From the NCBI RefSeq assembly GCF_029522115.1, contig NZ_JAKWFK010000006.1:1-64000 (forward strand): a stretch of DNA of 64,000 nucleotides. The letters are read 5' to 3'. The position numbers and the translations under genes were made by a program. This document shows, piece by piece, positions 63,720 through 64,000 of the stretch. The stretch comes from Trinickia sp. Y13. Its GTDB lineage: Bacteria > Pseudomonadota > Gammaproteobacteria > Burkholderiales > Burkholderiaceae. How positions within the stretch are numbered: position 1 is the first letter of the stretch; each line of letters starts with the position of its first letter. The notes beneath the pieces were generated by a model. It was not told the DNA's origin. It made no database searches and worked only from the letters and a program-made list of their open reading frames with translations.

Positions 63720-64000
63720 TCACCAAAAGGCCGAAATCCCCGCAATGCCGTAGGCGCCGCGAGCGCGAGCCGTCGACAACGTCTCTCGCGTCATGCCGCC
63801 CAGCGCGAAAACGGGCATCGACACCTGCGCGGTAAGCGCTTCGAATTGCGACCAGCCGAGCGTGGGCTCGCCGGGGTGGCTCGTAGTCGGCAAGACGGGG
63901 GAGAGCGTGACGAAATCGACGCCGATAGCCTGCGCATGCAGAAGCTGCTCGCGAGAGTGGCATGCCGCCGATAACAGCTTGGGGCGCGCGCCGCTCGGGC
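63720..64000 (-). CDS. C-terminus of Nudix/thiamine-phosphate-synthase-like protein (partial)
   Basis: A minus-strand frame runs in from the right edge to a TGA at 63722-63720 and reads ARPKLLSAACHSREQLLHAQ, AIGVDFVTLSPVLPTTSHPG, then PVFALGGMTRETLSTARARG and ends GIAGISAFW. This is the ThiE-like (TMP synthase) domain that ends the fused Nudix family hydrolase of Burkholderiaceae. ThiE-type features are the L-S-P-V-L and A-L-G-G-M motifs. The catalytic Nudix part lies outside the window. Confidence 0.85.
   Translation of the reverse strand, partial: PSGARPKLLSAACHSREQLLHAQAIGVDFVTLSPVLPTTSHPGEPTLGWSQFEALTAQVSMPVFALGGMTRETLSTARARGAYGIAGISAFW

Noticed and set aside
1-64000. CRISPR arrays, insertion sequences, rRNA genes
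   Set aside because: No regularly spaced identical repeats with unique spacers, no transposase-like protein and no rRNA sequence were seen.

Overview
The window is GC-rich chromosomal DNA (apart from a few AT-rich promoter stretches) with tightly packed genes, many coupled by 4-bp ATGA overlaps. The gene content (glyA-nrdR, ybgC-tolQRAB-pal-cpoB followed by tRNA-Lys, an hmgA/fahA tyrosine-degradation operon, a glutaryl-CoA dehydrogenase with its own IclR regulator, a minor-pilin operon, an lut-type lactate operon with LldP) points to a betaproteobacterium of the Burkholderiaceae, close to Burkholderia, Paraburkholderia or Trinickia. The species cannot be fixed from the sequence alone.

Layout. 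1-4.1 kb: a type VI secretion VgrG spike followed by a candidate cargo with an M23-like N-terminus that runs off the left edge. 4.6-6.8 kb: a selenium-binding-protein (SBP56, methanethiol oxidase family) gene with a small membrane protein. 6.8-13 kb: a class V aminotransferase, a fertility-inhibition-factor-like protein, the homogentisate operon (DUF2783-hmgA-fahA), and a divergent degenerate EAL protein. 13-17 kb: an IclR regulator facing glutaryl-CoA dehydrogenase, then a yqjD/yqjE/yqjK-like envelope-stress trio. 17-20 kb: fimT-pilV-pilW-pilX-pilE, all overlapping by 4 bp. 20-28 kb: glyA-nrdR under a ZTP (pfl) riboswitch, then the Tol-Pal cluster and tRNA-Lys. 27.9-28.7 kb: a decayed scar where a tssF 5' fragment abuts the tail of an antitoxin and a ParE-type toxin broken by a stop codon. 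28.7-41.8 kb: a chemoreceptor, LysR with a Bcr/CflA efflux pump, the lactate regulon (GntR, lutA-lutC-lutB, lldP) with a clear operator, an MDR-type oxidoreductase with a divergent LysR, and two small proteins.

The last third holds the two most unusual loci. At 41.9-48.4 kb a 1090-residue HTH/STAND-ATPase/TPR regulator faces a 665-residue protein with a MACPF (perforin-like) signature. Their shared 258-bp promoter region carries a perfect 10-bp inverted repeat and an 11-bp-period direct repeat; an orphan gene follows the MACPF gene. At 48.5-62.8 kb one co-oriented cluster encodes a DUF6916 protein, a phage-tail-collar protein, a 2379-residue repetitive DUF4347 surface protein, a TolC-like lipoprotein, an HlyD adaptor, a GAF-HlyD fusion and an M50-metalloprotease-HlyD fusion. 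It looks like a type I-like export line without an ABC transporter. The right edge has a GNAT acetyltransferase and the C-terminus of a Nudix/thiamine-phosphate-synthase-like protein.

All functional calls come from reading motifs and gene order; no database search was run.
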